A stretch of 32,548 bases of DNA from Pseudomonadota bacterium (GTDB taxonomy: Bacteria; Tectomicrobia; Entotheonellia; Entotheonellales; Entotheonellaceae). Location of the stretch: contig SXND01000129.1 in the NCBI GenBank assembly GCA_005777235.1, positions 1-32,548 of the forward strand. Direction: 5' to 3'. The notes under the pieces were generated by a model. That model did no database searches and had not been told where the DNA came from. It saw only the letters and a list, made by a program, of their open reading frames with translations. Both the position numbers and the translations under genes were made by a program. Each line of letters begins with the position of its first letter. Position 1 is the stretch's first letter. Positions 25,181 to 32,548 of this stretch are shown piece by piece.

Positions 25181-25215
25181 CCCAGCAATGCAACCCTATG
25201 CTGTGAAGGAGAGGT

Positions 25216-25461
25216 ATGGCTGAGAAACCACCCCTGGCTATTAACTATCACTCGGGGACCATTCAGGGACCGAGTGGCATTATCAGTCGCCTGTTTGCCA
25301 CGCCAAAAACCAAGAGCTGGGACTGCCTTCCAGAAGCCACCATTGTGATCAGTGATCCACAGCGCCTGCAACAAACCGTGGCACGTCTTCGCCAGTTGGG
25401 GTATCCCCTAGTGGAAACACCTGCACTCCCCCACGCGTCACCCGGTGTCGAGACGTCATAA
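25216..25461 (+). CDS. Small hypothetical protein
   Basis: 81 aa with a strong GAAGGAGAGG ribosome site before the ATG. Sequence: MAEKPPLAINYHSGTIQGPS, then GIISRLFATPKTKSWDCLPE, with a central predicted beta-alpha segment (TIVISDPQRLQQTVARLRQ). No signal peptide or membrane helix. I do not recognise a family. The following cupin gene starts 19 bp later, so they are probably one operon. Confidence 0.65.
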   Translation: MAEKPPLAINYHSGTIQGPSGIISRLFATPKTKSWDCLPEATIVISDPQRLQQTVARLRQLGYPLVETPALPHASPGVETS

Positions 25462-25480
25462 CCGTAGGAAAGGAGACAGT

Positions 25481-25852
25481 ATGCCGCGCATGTTCCGCGT
25501 CTATAGTGGTACCGATGGGCAATCACATCTTGCAGAAGAGCCTATAGCCATGCAACCCTTTGTGGACACCGAAGGCGCGTATGGTGAAGGAACGCCCTTG
25601 CAACCGGCCAACGGCATCACGTTTCGCCTCGCCCCGCCAGGGTATGCACTGAGCTGGCATTGTGCCCCCAGGCGACAATACACCATCACCTTGACTGGCC
25701 GGGCGGAAGTGGAGGTCGGCGATGGCACCGTGGCCCAGGTGGGACCGGGGGACGTCTTGCTCGCCGAAGATCTGACGGGTCAGGGTCATGTGACCCGTGT
25801 GGTTGGGACTGAGCCACGTTTTTACGCCGTGGTACCCCTGGCCGACGCCTAA
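25481..25852 (+). CDS. Cupin-domain protein
   Basis: 123 aa, a single small beta-barrel: APPGYALSWHCAPRRQYTIT covers the first cupin motif (with W-H-x-A-P-R-R-Q) and EVEVGDGTVAQVGPGDVLLA the second (G-D-x10-G-D pattern). The function of such stand-alone cupins ranges from small-molecule binding to isomerase activity. GGAAAGGAG lies just upstream of the start. A strong hairpin follows its stop. Confidence 0.82.
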   Translation: MPRMFRVYSGTDGQSHLAEEPIAMQPFVDTEGAYGEGTPLQPANGITFRLAPPGYALSWHCAPRRQYTITLTGRAEVEVGDGTVAQVGPGDVLLAEDLTGQGHVTRVVGTEPRFYAVVPLADA

Positions 25853-25853
25853 A

Positions 25854-25881
25854 GACCCGTGGAGCCCAGCCTCCGCGGGTC
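25854..25881 (+). terminator. Hairpin after the cupin gene
   Basis: GACCCGTGGAG and CTCCGCGGGTC form an 11-bp stem (one T-G pair) with a 6-base loop, beginning two bases after the stop codon. No T-run follows. It also sits at the 3' end of the convergent adenosyltransferase gene. Confidence 0.6.
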
Positions 25882-25911
25882 CAGCGCCGTCAGCACACAC
25901 GCCATGAGTCG

Positions 25912-26538
25912 TCATGAGGACTTTTTCGTGCTTTTCCGTCGTGGACGGGCTTGCAACCCGCGCTCCCAGAGGTATTCTTTCTCACCGAGACGCTTGCCGA
26001 CCCAGCGGGACAGCACGAAGAACACGTCGCTGAGGCGATTGACATACTTGAGCGTGTGGGGATTGATGGTCTCGTCGCGTGACAGCAGCAGAATCTCCCG
26101 TTCGGCCCGCCGACAAATAGTCCGGCACTGGTGCAGAAAACCACCGATGCGGCCCCCACCAGGGAGAATAAACGAGTTCAGCGGCTCCAACTCTTTCTGG
26201 CACTGGTCCATGAGTCGCTCTAATCCTTTGATTTCTTTCTCACTAAAGCGGAACATGCCTTCATAGACAGCCTCTTCTGGCGTCGCCAGTTCACTACCGA
26301 GATCAAACAGCTCGTTTTGTAACTGGCGGAACACGCCATCCAGCCATTGATGGCCTTCACCTTCTGCCAGGCGCTCCTCGTTGAACACACGTGCCAGTCC
26401 GAGGCTGGCGTTGAGCTCATCAACGGTGCCATAGGCGGCGATACGCGGCGTATCTTTGGGCACGCGCGCGCCGCCCACCAGAGCCGTGGTCCCGTCATCG
26501 CCGGTGCGTGTGTACACGCGTGTGATGCGAACGGGCAT
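25912..26538 (-). CDS. pduO: Cob(I)alamin adenosyltransferase, PduO type
   Basis: 208 aa. ATP-binding N-terminus RVYTRTGDDGTTALVGG, then VDELNASLGLAR, FILPGGGRIGGFLHQCRTIC, RRAEREILLLS and YVNRLSDVFFVLSRWV are the family signature. It transfers the adenosyl group of ATP to cobalamin to make coenzyme B12. It follows mtaB closely on the same strand (18 bp), so it is likely co-transcribed. Confidence 0.93.
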   Translation of the reverse strand: MPVRITRVYTRTGDDGTTALVGGARVPKDTPRIAAYGTVDELNASLGLARVFNEERLAEGEGHQWLDGVFRQLQNELFDLGSELATPEEAVYEGMFRFSEKEIKGLERLMDQCQKELEPLNSFILPGGGRIGGFLHQCRTICRRAEREILLLSRDETINPHTLKYVNRLSDVFFVLSRWVGKRLGEKEYLWERGLQARPRRKSTKKSS

Positions 26539-26556
26539 GGGGTTCTCCTCTGCAAG

Positions 26557-27879
26557 TCATAGGTGGGGGGAAACAGTTGAGTCATCTACCAGGGTGCCAA
26601 GAGCCAGACCCTGCTCGACAGAGTCAATACGCACCTGCCGCAACGTATTCGCCAACTCCGCCTCGGTGCGAATACCGACTTTGACATAGTGGTCGCTAAA
26701 GCCAGTATACAGCCCACTCGCCTCACGTTGCTCACCGAGGACGCGCACCGTGCGACCGATGAACTGCCGGTAAAACGCCGTTTTTTTGCGTGTGCTCAGC
26801 TCGCGGAGGATACGGCTGCGTTCCTGCGTGCGTGCTGGCGGTACGCGCTCCGCATAGCGCTGCGCTAGGGTATGCGGGCGCTCCGAGTAGGAAAAGACGT
26901 GCCAGTACGCCAGGGGCAGATCCGCCAGCAGAGTGCGCGTATTGGTAAAGGCCGCGTCATCCTCGCCAGGGAAACCGACCATGACATCGGTGCCAAGACA
27001 GATATCCGGCACGCGGCGCACCACTCCGGCGATGAAGGCGGCAAACTCCGCGCTGGTGTAGTGCCGCTTCATGCGCTGTAAGACGTGATCATCACCGCTT
27101 TGGATCGGCACATGCAAATAGGGGCAGAGTTTGGTCGAGGTCGCCATCCATTCGAGCACCGCTTCGGAGACCGTTGTGGGCTCGATAGAACTTATGCGTA
27201 GGCGTGCGAGTCCATCCACCCGCTCCAGGGCTTGCAGGACGTGGAGGAGGTCAGATCCGCCACTGGCATACGTGCCGATATTGACCCCGGTGAGCACCAA
27301 CTCGCGATGCCCCAGGTCCACCAGCCCATGCGCCTCCCGCACAATATCGTCGAGCGTGCGGCTCCGTGCTCCGCCACGCGTAAAGGGGATGATGCAAAAG
27401 GCACAGGCAAAGTTGCAGCCATCTTGGATTTTCAAGTTGGCACGGGTCTGCCCCTCGTAGTGCCCGACTCCGGCCATGGTAAAATCGCCGCGGCTGATTT
27501 TGCTGCTGTGCACCACGCGAGCGTGACCGACTTTCTTCGGGATACCGACCAGGTCCGCCACCTGCATCTTGTGTTCCGTGCCAACAATCAGGTCTAAGCC
27601 AGGGATGCGCTGTAACGTCTCCACACCGACCTGGGCATAGCATCCGGTGACGACGACATAGGCGTGCGGCGAGTGTTTGAGTACCGCGCGTACGGCCTGG
27701 CGACATTTCGCGTCTGCCCCTTCGGTGACCGAGCACGTGTTGATGACACAGACATCGGTATCGGTGCCATACGCGACGATGCTATAGCCACGCGCCGCAA
27801 ACGTGGCGCTGATGGTCGCGGTCTCCGCCTGATTGAGCCGGCAGCCGAGCGTGTGAAAGGAAGCCCGTAGGGGTGTCAT
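26557..27879 (-). CDS. mtaB: tRNA t6A37 methylthiotransferase MtaB
   Basis: 440 aa. UPF0004 domain with TLGCRLNQAE, INTCSVTEGAD and VTGCYAQVG supplying three Cys; radical SAM Cys motif CNFACAFC; then a C-terminal TRAM-like region. The SFHTLGCRLNQ start and the absence of the MiaB pattern point to MtaB, which adds methylthio to t6A37 of tRNAs. The ATG at 27879 directly follows the stop of a TnpB gene, and its ribosome site would lie inside that gene. Confidence 0.9.
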   Translation of the reverse strand: MTPLRASFHTLGCRLNQAETATISATFAARGYSIVAYGTDTDVCVINTCSVTEGADAKCRQAVRAVLKHSPHAYVVVTGCYAQVGVETLQRIPGLDLIVGTEHKMQVADLVGIPKKVGHARVVHSSKISRGDFTMAGVGHYEGQTRANLKIQDGCNFACAFCIIPFTRGGARSRTLDDIVREAHGLVDLGHRELVLTGVNIGTYASGGSDLLHVLQALERVDGLARLRISSIEPTTVSEAVLEWMATSTKLCPYLHVPIQSGDDHVLQRMKRHYTSAEFAAFIAGVVRRVPDICLGTDVMVGFPGEDDAAFTNTRTLLADLPLAYWHVFSYSERPHTLAQRYAERVPPARTQERSRILRELSTRKKTAFYRQFIGRTVRVLGEQREASGLYTGFSDHYVKVGIRTEAELANTLRQVRIDSVEQGLALGTLVDDSTVSPHL

Positions 27880-27882
27880 CAA

Positions 27883-29136
27883 CTATCTCACTTCCACGGT
27901 GATGCACGTGACACTCTCCAGCTCACTGCATGGCAGTTTAGCTGGAGCTTCTTGGGACAAGCCCAAGCTATTTCCAGGGTGTCCACCTGTGCTACCTGGC
28001 GACAAGCCAGGATACTTTAAGGGATGCACAAAGTGCAGCGTGTTTGGCACACGACAACCAGGAACAAAGCGGCCATGCTGGCCAAGGCAGAGGATATGAC
28101 GACTCCCGATGACATCCCTGGGAGCGGTCAAGCCACATCTACGACAGCGATATATCCGCCGGCCTTTGTTCCGTTCCCCGCATACAGGACCTGTTTGCGA
28201 GGTGTAATGTTCATCAACCTGGATGGCGCCACAGGATTTGGAATCCAACTGGGCAATCAGTTTGGCATTACACGCACTGCTGACTTGTTGGGCTTGACGT
28301 CTGCCCATCTTTTGCGCCGCATCATTAAACGGCTTCCCGACAAAGCAGGTGGCATTGGGAAACGCCTCCACGACTTTGCGCGTGGCTTTGTGTGTCATAT
28401 CATGCAGACGCCTGCGCGATTGCGCCAGCATGCGCGCCTTGCGGCGCTGCAAGCGCTGCCACTGGCGCGAGCCTTGCTCTTTATGGCTTTGGGCTTCCTG
28501 AAGCGAGGAGAGGTGTTTGTTGCGAGCCTGCACCAAGGCCTTTGCCCCACGTCCACTAATCAAGAGAGCCTTCGTGCCATCGGTCGCCGCGATGAGGGTA
28601 TTCACGCCCAGGTCCACGCCAATGACGGTCTGCTGTGGACGTGGCGTCTCTGCGACTTCGCAGACGAGCATCAGGCGTCCCATCTGCAACCGGGCTTCCA
28701 TTAAGCGGCCTGGCAAGGCTCTTCTTGGCAGAGGGATATGCAGCCGGCCACTGGTGCCATGGGGCAAAATCAGGTCTCCATCGCGGACTCGCGCATCCTG
28801 GTTGGTATACACCACGTCATGGAAGCGCGGTCTACGCCAGGGATACCGTGCGTCGTCATGGCCTTTTTTACGCAGTTGGCGTGTACTATGCACCGCTGCG
28901 CAGAATTCCCCAAGAAGCTGTTGGGCCGACTGCGCCGACAGCCCCGGGTACTTGCCGCGTGCCCACCGTTCCCAGCGTCCCTTGCTCGGCCACTTCAAGC
29001 GCCGCCTGCGCAGTCGGTGGTGTCGCGCCACCAAGTCACTCCACAGGCGCGCCGCTTCCTTGCGAGAGGTGGTAAACGTGCGCCACTCAGAAGGAGTATG
29101 TGGGAGCCAATGTATTTCTACGGTTCGGTAATTCAT
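27883..29136 (-). CDS. tnpB: TnpB-family RNA-guided nuclease, probably inactivated
   Basis: 417 aa. The first RuvC Asp is present in VIGVDLGVNTLIAATDG and the last in APRDVIGS. Where this group usually has V-G-E-P-F-N the sequence reads VGKPFNDAAQKMGRRQAQQV, so the catalytic Glu is Lys (GAG to AAG). The zinc ribbon reads SQTGPVCG instead of S-Q-T-C-P-V-C-G, losing one Cys, with the second half CRRCGL intact. Both are one-base changes. The long C-terminus covers the hairpins of the element end, as expected where tnpB overlaps its guide RNA. No tnpA is present. Confidence 0.87.
   Translation of the reverse strand: MNYRTVEIHWLPHTPSEWRTFTTSRKEAARLWSDLVARHHRLRRRRLKWPSKGRWERWARGKYPGLSAQSAQQLLGEFCAAVHSTRQLRKKGHDDARYPWRRPRFHDVVYTNQDARVRDGDLILPHGTSGRLHIPLPRRALPGRLMEARLQMGRLMLVCEVAETPRPQQTVIGVDLGVNTLIAATDGTKALLISGRGAKALVQARNKHLSSLQEAQSHKEQGSRQWQRLQRRKARMLAQSRRRLHDMTHKATRKVVEAFPNATCFVGKPFNDAAQKMGRRQAQQVSSACNAKLIAQLDSKSCGAIQVDEHYTSQTGPVCGERNKGRRIYRCRRCGLTAPRDVIGSRHILCLGQHGRFVPGCRVPNTLHFVHPLKYPGLSPGSTGGHPGNSLGLSQEAPAKLPCSELESVTCITVEVR
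27916..28011 (-). ncRNA. Candidate right end and guide RNA hairpins of tnpB
   Basis: Three hairpins lie in the last 130 bp of tnpB: CTCCAGCT...AGCTGGAG (27916-27947) with inner ACTGC-ATG-GCAGT; CTTGGG-ACAAG-CCCAAG (27951-27967); CCTGGC-GACAA-GCCAGG (27995-28011). TnpB guide RNAs are derived from this part of the element, so these probably form the scaffold. The natural guide would be the sequence just beyond the right end, towards the mtaB start. Confidence 0.5.
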
Positions 29137-29211
29137 AGTATGAATATATCATAAATCAGGGGAAACACCAGGGAAAAAGCTGTTGCGCTCACCGCGCCAC
29201 GCGTGCTTCAC

Positions 29212-29243
29212 CCCCAGCTAAACGCGTGGCGTTCTAGCTGGGG
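29212..29243. repeat. Left-end hairpin of the tnpB element
   Basis: CCCCAGCTA and TAGCTGGGG make a perfect 9-bp stem around an inner AACG/CGTT pair. It lies about 76 bp upstream of the tnpB start. Confidence 0.65.
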
Positions 29244-29293
29244 CACTGCACGCGAAGATCTGGTAGGGATGTGCCTTTGCGAGGCAGACGGCG

Positions 29294-29890
29294 CTAGAGA
29301 TCGCGTCGTCCTTCTAATGAGCGACTCAGGGTGACCTCATCGGCGTATTCGAGATGTCCGCCCACGGGGAGACCATGCGCCAGGCGTGTGAGGCGCACGC
29401 CGCGTGGTTTCAACAAGTGGGCCAGATAGAGTACGGTGGCATCCCCTTCCATATCAGGATTCGTGGCACAGATCATTTCGCGGATGTGGCCCTCGGTGAC
29501 GCGTTTCAGGAGCCTATCAATTGTGAGTTGCTCTGGCCCAATGCCATCTAAGGGCGAGAGCGCCCCCATTAGCACATGGTACAGTCCTTTATAGGCCGCT
29601 GTGCGCTCGATGAGAAACACATCGCTCGGATCTTCGACCACACACATCAGACCCCGATCACGTGACGGATCCCTGCAGATAGCGCACGGGTCGGTTTCTG
29701 TGACTCCGCTACACTCGGTACAGAAAATAATTTTGTCTTTCACCTCGACCAGAGCACGTGCCAGGCGTTCCACACGGATTTTAGGAGAGCGTAGCATAAA
29801 GAAAGCCAGACGCTGCGCCGTTTTCTCTCCAATGCCGGGGAGACGGCACAGTTCTTCCACCAGATGATCCAGCGCACGTGGTCGGAGCAT
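29294..29890 (-). CDS. recR: Recombination mediator RecR
   Basis: 198 aa. Helix-hairpin-helix LCRLPGIGEKTAQRLAFFML, four-Cys zinc motif CTECSGVTETDPCAIC, and Toprim domain with CVVEDPSDVFLIERT and VLMGALSPLDGIGP. It acts with RecO and RecF to load RecA at gaps. It is the third gene of the classical dnaX-ybaB-recR cluster, 23 bp after ybaB. Confidence 0.96.
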   Translation of the reverse strand: MLRPRALDHLVEELCRLPGIGEKTAQRLAFFMLRSPKIRVERLARALVEVKDKIIFCTECSGVTETDPCAICRDPSRDRGLMCVVEDPSDVFLIERTAAYKGLYHVLMGALSPLDGIGPEQLTIDRLLKRVTEGHIREMICATNPDMEGDATVLYLAHLLKPRGVRLTRLAHGLPVGGHLEYADEVTLSRSLEGRRDL

Positions 29891-29913
29891 GGTATGTCTT
29901 CCCTACGTGCTGG

Positions 29914-30231
29914 TTAGAAAGACAGGCCAGGAATTTTGAGGCCCCCGGTCAGTTTGCCCATCTCTTCTGTCATCATCTCCTGCGCTTTGCGCAGGGCTTC
30001 GTTGACACCTGCGACGACCAGATCTTCGAGCATCTCAATATCTTCTGGATCGACCGCTTGCGGTTCAATTTTGATGCGGAGCACTTCACTCTTCCCGTTC
30101 ACCGTCACGGTCACCATCCCACCACCGACGGAGGCCTCCAGGGTTCTTTTGGCAATTTCTTCTTGCAGCTTGGTCATCTTTTGCTGCATCTGTTGGGCCT
30201 GTTTCATCAAATTGCCCATGCCACCTCTCAC
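29914..30231 (-). CDS. ybaB: YbaB/EbfC nucleoid-associated protein
   Basis: 105 aa: NLMKQAQQMQQKMTKLQEEI, then VTVTVNGKSEVLRIKIEPQA are typical. It binds DNA as a dimer. AAGGAG sits six bases before a GTG at 30231, which is better placed than the ATG four codons further in, so I chose the GTG. The gene starts 10 bp after dnaX. Confidence 0.93.
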   Translation of the reverse strand: MRGGMGNLMKQAQQMQQKMTKLQEEIAKRTLEASVGGGMVTVTVNGKSEVLRIKIEPQAVDPEDIEMLEDLVVAGVNEALRKAQEMMTEEMGKLTGGLKIPGLSF

Positions 30232-30241
30232 GGCTCTCTCC

Positions 30242-32188
30242 TTAGATAGGTACTGCGCTAAAAATATCGATCACGTCTTGTTTTAAGGTATTTTTCTGGC
30301 GCTGGATCTCCGTCAACACCCCAGCCTCGCGTTGCAAAACGGGGCTGGCACCCGTGGTGCCAGGGGTCTCTGGCACCTCGCTTTGTATAGGTTCGAGCAC
30401 TACCGCCAGCGGGTATCCGAGGCATGCCTGGGCAGCCTCGCTCACAGCACTGCGCTCATCCTGTAGAGAGTCTAAGGCATAGTTATTGGTAAATCCTACC
30501 ACGAGGCCTTGGGCATCGCAGGTCAGGGGCTTTCCGTGCACCATATGCGCGGCCAGGAGGGGGCGTCGCTTCACCATATACTGGCTGAGGGCTGCCCATA
30601 CCTCAGCAGCGGTGGTGGGTTGTGCCGGTGGTGTGATTTTGACATCAGGCGACTCTGCCACGAGAGCCGGGACGGCGGTGGGCTCCTCGACAACGACCGG
30701 CGGCTCTGCCACAAGAGCCGGGACGGCTGGCGGTTCCTCGGCGCTCACCGGCGACTCTGTCACGAGCGTCAGGACGGCGGCGGGCTCCTCGACAACGACC
30801 GGCGTCTCTGTCACGAGAGCCGGGACGGCTGGCGGTTCCTCGGCGCCCACCGGCGGCTCTGCCACGATAAACTGAGCGGTCGCTGGCTCTTCCACGACGT
30901 CGAATACTCGTGGCGGGGTGATCGGCTGTGGGAGCGGGCTCTTCGCAGCGTCTTTGGTATGTCCATTGCGCGCTACAGTGAGTGGGACCAGGGCCGGAGG
31001 CGGTGGCGGAATCACAGGATGCAGGGGGAAGGTCGTGGCGGTTGGAGCGTCACCGCCTAACTGCTGGAGGTGCTCTAAAATGCTTTGCAGGGGCTGTACA
31101 CGCCCAATACAGGCCATCCGTACCAGTGTCATCTCCAACACGAGGAACGGATTGCTGGCATGACGCAGGGTTTGTTCAGCCGCGGAGAGGGTGTGAAACA
31201 GTCCGTAAATTTCCTCAATGCTCGCGTGGACGACTACGGTACGGAGCGTCTCGATGTCCGTCTCGGATAGGGGAATCAACTCGGTAGGATTGGGGACAGT
31301 TTTGAGGACGATGAGGTGCCGCAGACCCTCAAGCAGCGCCCGCGTAATCCCGGTGGCTTCGTGGCCATCGCCTTGCAAGACGGTGAGGAGATGCAAGGCC
31401 GTTGCGGCGTCTTGCCGGAACAGAGCGTGCAAACATTGGGCTAAGGCTTCAATCCCGACATAGCCGAGAATCTGGTCCACGTCCTCGTCCCGTGCTTCCA
31501 TACCGCAGTAGGCGATGACTTGGTCGAGGAGACTTTGCGCGTCCCGCATACTGCCCTCGGCAGCCTTCGCAATACGCAACAGGCCGGCGGGTGAGATGTG
31601 TAAGCCCTCACTACGCGTAATATGGCCAAGCTGTTCCGCCAGGCCGGTGAGCGAGACGCGCTTAAATTCAAAGTGCTGGCACCGGGACACGATGGTGTGG
31701 GGGATACGTTCAAGCTCGGTGGTAGCAAACACAAAGACGACATGCGCTGGGGGCTCTTCGAGGGTTTTGAGCAGCGCATTGAACGCTTCCTTGGTGAGCA
31801 TGTGGACTTCGTCAAGAATATAGACTTTGTAGCGCCCACGCGAGGGCAGATAGTGTAAATGCTCACGGAGGTCACGAATCTCGTCGATGCCTCGGTGTGA
31901 GGCACCGTCGATTTCGACAATGTCGAGGGAGGTGCCTTGCGCAATCTCTTGACACGATTGACAGGTCGTACAGGGATGTTCGGTAGGGCCTTGCTCGCAG
32001 TTGAGGGCTTTGGCGAGCACACGGGCCATGGTGGTTTTGCCCACCCCACGCGTGCCAGCAAAAAGGTACGCATGAGCGATACGGCCTAGACGGATGGCAT
32101 TACGGAGCGTGCGAGTGACATGCTGTTGTTCGACGACATCGTCGAACGTTTGGGGGCGCCATTTGCGTGCTGTAACCTGGTACCCCAT
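30242..32188 (-). CDS. dnaX: DNA polymerase III subunit gamma/tau
   Basis: 648 aa. Walker A in AGTRGVGKTTMARVLAKAL, zinc module CEQGPTEHPCTTCQSC, sensor and Walker B region IDGASHRGIDEIRDL and YILDEVHMLTKEAFNALLKT. Clamp-loader domains I-III extend to about residue 375. A repetitive Pro/Glu/Val-rich linker (about residues 440-520) leads to a C-terminal domain that would contact other replisome parts. I see no A-run typical of programmed frameshifting. CAGGAG lies upstream of the ATG. Confidence 0.95.
   Translation of the reverse strand: MGYQVTARKWRPQTFDDVVEQQHVTRTLRNAIRLGRIAHAYLFAGTRGVGKTTMARVLAKALNCEQGPTEHPCTTCQSCQEIAQGTSLDIVEIDGASHRGIDEIRDLREHLHYLPSRGRYKVYILDEVHMLTKEAFNALLKTLEEPPAHVVFVFATTELERIPHTIVSRCQHFEFKRVSLTGLAEQLGHITRSEGLHISPAGLLRIAKAAEGSMRDAQSLLDQVIAYCGMEARDEDVDQILGYVGIEALAQCLHALFRQDAATALHLLTVLQGDGHEATGITRALLEGLRHLIVLKTVPNPTELIPLSETDIETLRTVVVHASIEEIYGLFHTLSAAEQTLRHASNPFLVLEMTLVRMACIGRVQPLQSILEHLQQLGGDAPTATTFPLHPVIPPPPPALVPLTVARNGHTKDAAKSPLPQPITPPRVFDVVEEPATAQFIVAEPPVGAEEPPAVPALVTETPVVVEEPAAVLTLVTESPVSAEEPPAVPALVAEPPVVVEEPTAVPALVAESPDVKITPPAQPTTAAEVWAALSQYMVKRRPLLAAHMVHGKPLTCDAQGLVVGFTNNYALDSLQDERSAVSEAAQACLGYPLAVVLEPIQSEVPETPGTTGASPVLQREAGVLTEIQRQKNTLKQDVIDIFSAVPI
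30648..30851. repeat. 51-bp tandem repeat array inside dnaX
   Basis: Four full units and a partial fifth of 51 bp (17 codons) alternate in two variants, giving an A-B-A-B order and a 102-bp higher period. The encoded unit is of the type PALVAEPPVVVEEPTAV. The array lies in the flexible linker of the tau protein. In-frame unit changes would alter linker length without breaking the frame. Confidence 0.88.
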
Positions 32189-32225
32189 ACGTTGCTCCTG
32201 CGGCTACCTCACTGACGTCGCAGGC

Positions 32226-32506
32226 AGAAGATCGTGCACCTAGCCTCGACCTGCCAGGGTAGAGCTCCGCACCCTATTTCCAGCTCAGATTAGGCACTCC
32301 TGCGGCACCCGAGGCTCTTTGCTTACGGCTGCTTCCTTCCGGACCTGACCGGGTTCACAACACCTCGCTGCACAGGACCCAATCCTCAACACTTTCCCTA
32401 GGGGAAAACTCAGCCTAACGCGGCCTCAGCAATAGGAATTCAGCCCCGCTATAGCGGATTGCGGGTTACAGGGCACCGCTACCTCCCCACCTAGCACGAC
32501 CTCTCT
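32226..32506 (-). ncRNA. ffs: Signal recognition particle RNA, large bacterial type
   Basis: The S-domain core GGTCAGGTCCGGAAGGAAGC with the preceding TTGTGAACCCG is unmistakable on the minus strand near 32330-32360. The RNA extends well beyond a 4.5S form: upstream is GTGCTAGGTGGGGAGGTAGC, then GGTGCCCTGTAACCCGCAAT, which matches the Alu domain of the Bacillus scRNA. TCGTGC at the 5' end can pair with GCACGA at the 3' end. Total about 280 nt. It lies 38 bp before dnaX on the same strand, a common neighbourhood for ffs. Confidence 0.92.
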
Positions 32507-32548
32507 ACACACTGCATACCAGCGGATAACCTGCGGACTGTCATGAGC

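Larger units (their letters stand above)
27890..29245 (-). mobile_element. IS200/IS605-type solo tnpB element
   Basis: The tnpB gene is bounded by imperfect palindromes at 27916-27947 and 29212-29243 that share the CCAGCTAAAC core, as in hairpin ends recognised by TnpA of the IS200/IS605 group. It lies between mtaB and recR. Exact ends cannot be fixed by eye. Confidence 0.7.

Noticed and set aside
28024-29154. Long plus-strand frames
   Set aside because: Antisense to the TnpB gene, which has clear motifs.
30648-30870. Regular repeats that might be a CRISPR array
   Set aside because: Units are contiguous 51-bp tandem repeats in the dnaX frame, without spacers.
30242-32188. Programmed frameshift making a short gamma form of DnaX
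   Set aside because: No A-rich slippery run seen on the coding strand near the end of domain III.

Overview
The window (32.5 kb, high GC) looks like chromosome of an uncultured, Gram-negative-type bacterium. It has a Tat-exported NrtA-type binding protein, a MamK-like actin, a PduO-type adenosyltransferase and a dnaX-ybaB-recR block. The signal recognition particle RNA is the large form with an Alu domain, which argues against an ordinary proteobacterium. A deep lineage of the Entotheonella/Tectomicrobia kind would fit, but that placement is a guess from gene content.

Left part (about 0.65-7.1 kb, all minus strand): a diversity-generating retroelement (DGR) wired to TIR-domain proteins. In transcription order the genes are a TIR protein, a KGGxGR ATPase-TIR-lectin target (VR2, with one nonsense codon), an HRDC accessory gene, avd, a reverse transcriptase remnant, the template repeat (TR), and an intact TIR-lectin target (VR1). 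TR and both VRs are 124 bp and align without gaps. VR1 differs from TR at 19 positions, 15 of them TR adenines; VR2 differs at 13, 12 of them adenines. This is the DGR signature. The reverse transcriptase has lost its N-terminal half and carries an amber codon, so the cassette looks frozen. A hicBA toxin-antitoxin pair and an IS607-type element with an internally deleted TnpB lie directly upstream.

Middle part (8.7-22.6 kb): a large fusion of an endonuclease Q-like domain with a UvrD helicase; an ArsS-type radical SAM gene; a four-gene NrtABCD-type ABC transporter operon (minus strand) with a good sigma-54 -24/-12 promoter; and a group of metabolic genes (Zn-dependent alcohol dehydrogenase, FAD amine oxidoreductase, homoserine acetyltransferase-like hydrolase, luciferase-like monooxygenase). 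Two copies of a short palindromic intergenic repeat occur here.

Right part (22.8-32.5 kb): a two-gene unit of a membrane-anchored cell-wall amidase and a MamK-like actin; a small unknown gene with a cupin gene; a cobalamin adenosyltransferase; mtaB; a solo TnpB element with end hairpins and two damaged key residues, abutting mtaB; then recR, ybaB, dnaX (with a 51-bp repeat array in its linker) and the large SRP RNA.

The most interesting system is the DGR-diversified TIR receptor set. The cassette pairs predicted TIR effector domains with a hypervariable C-type-lectin-fold sensor, beside other defence-type and mobile genes, and it shows clear signs of having been switched off by mutation.
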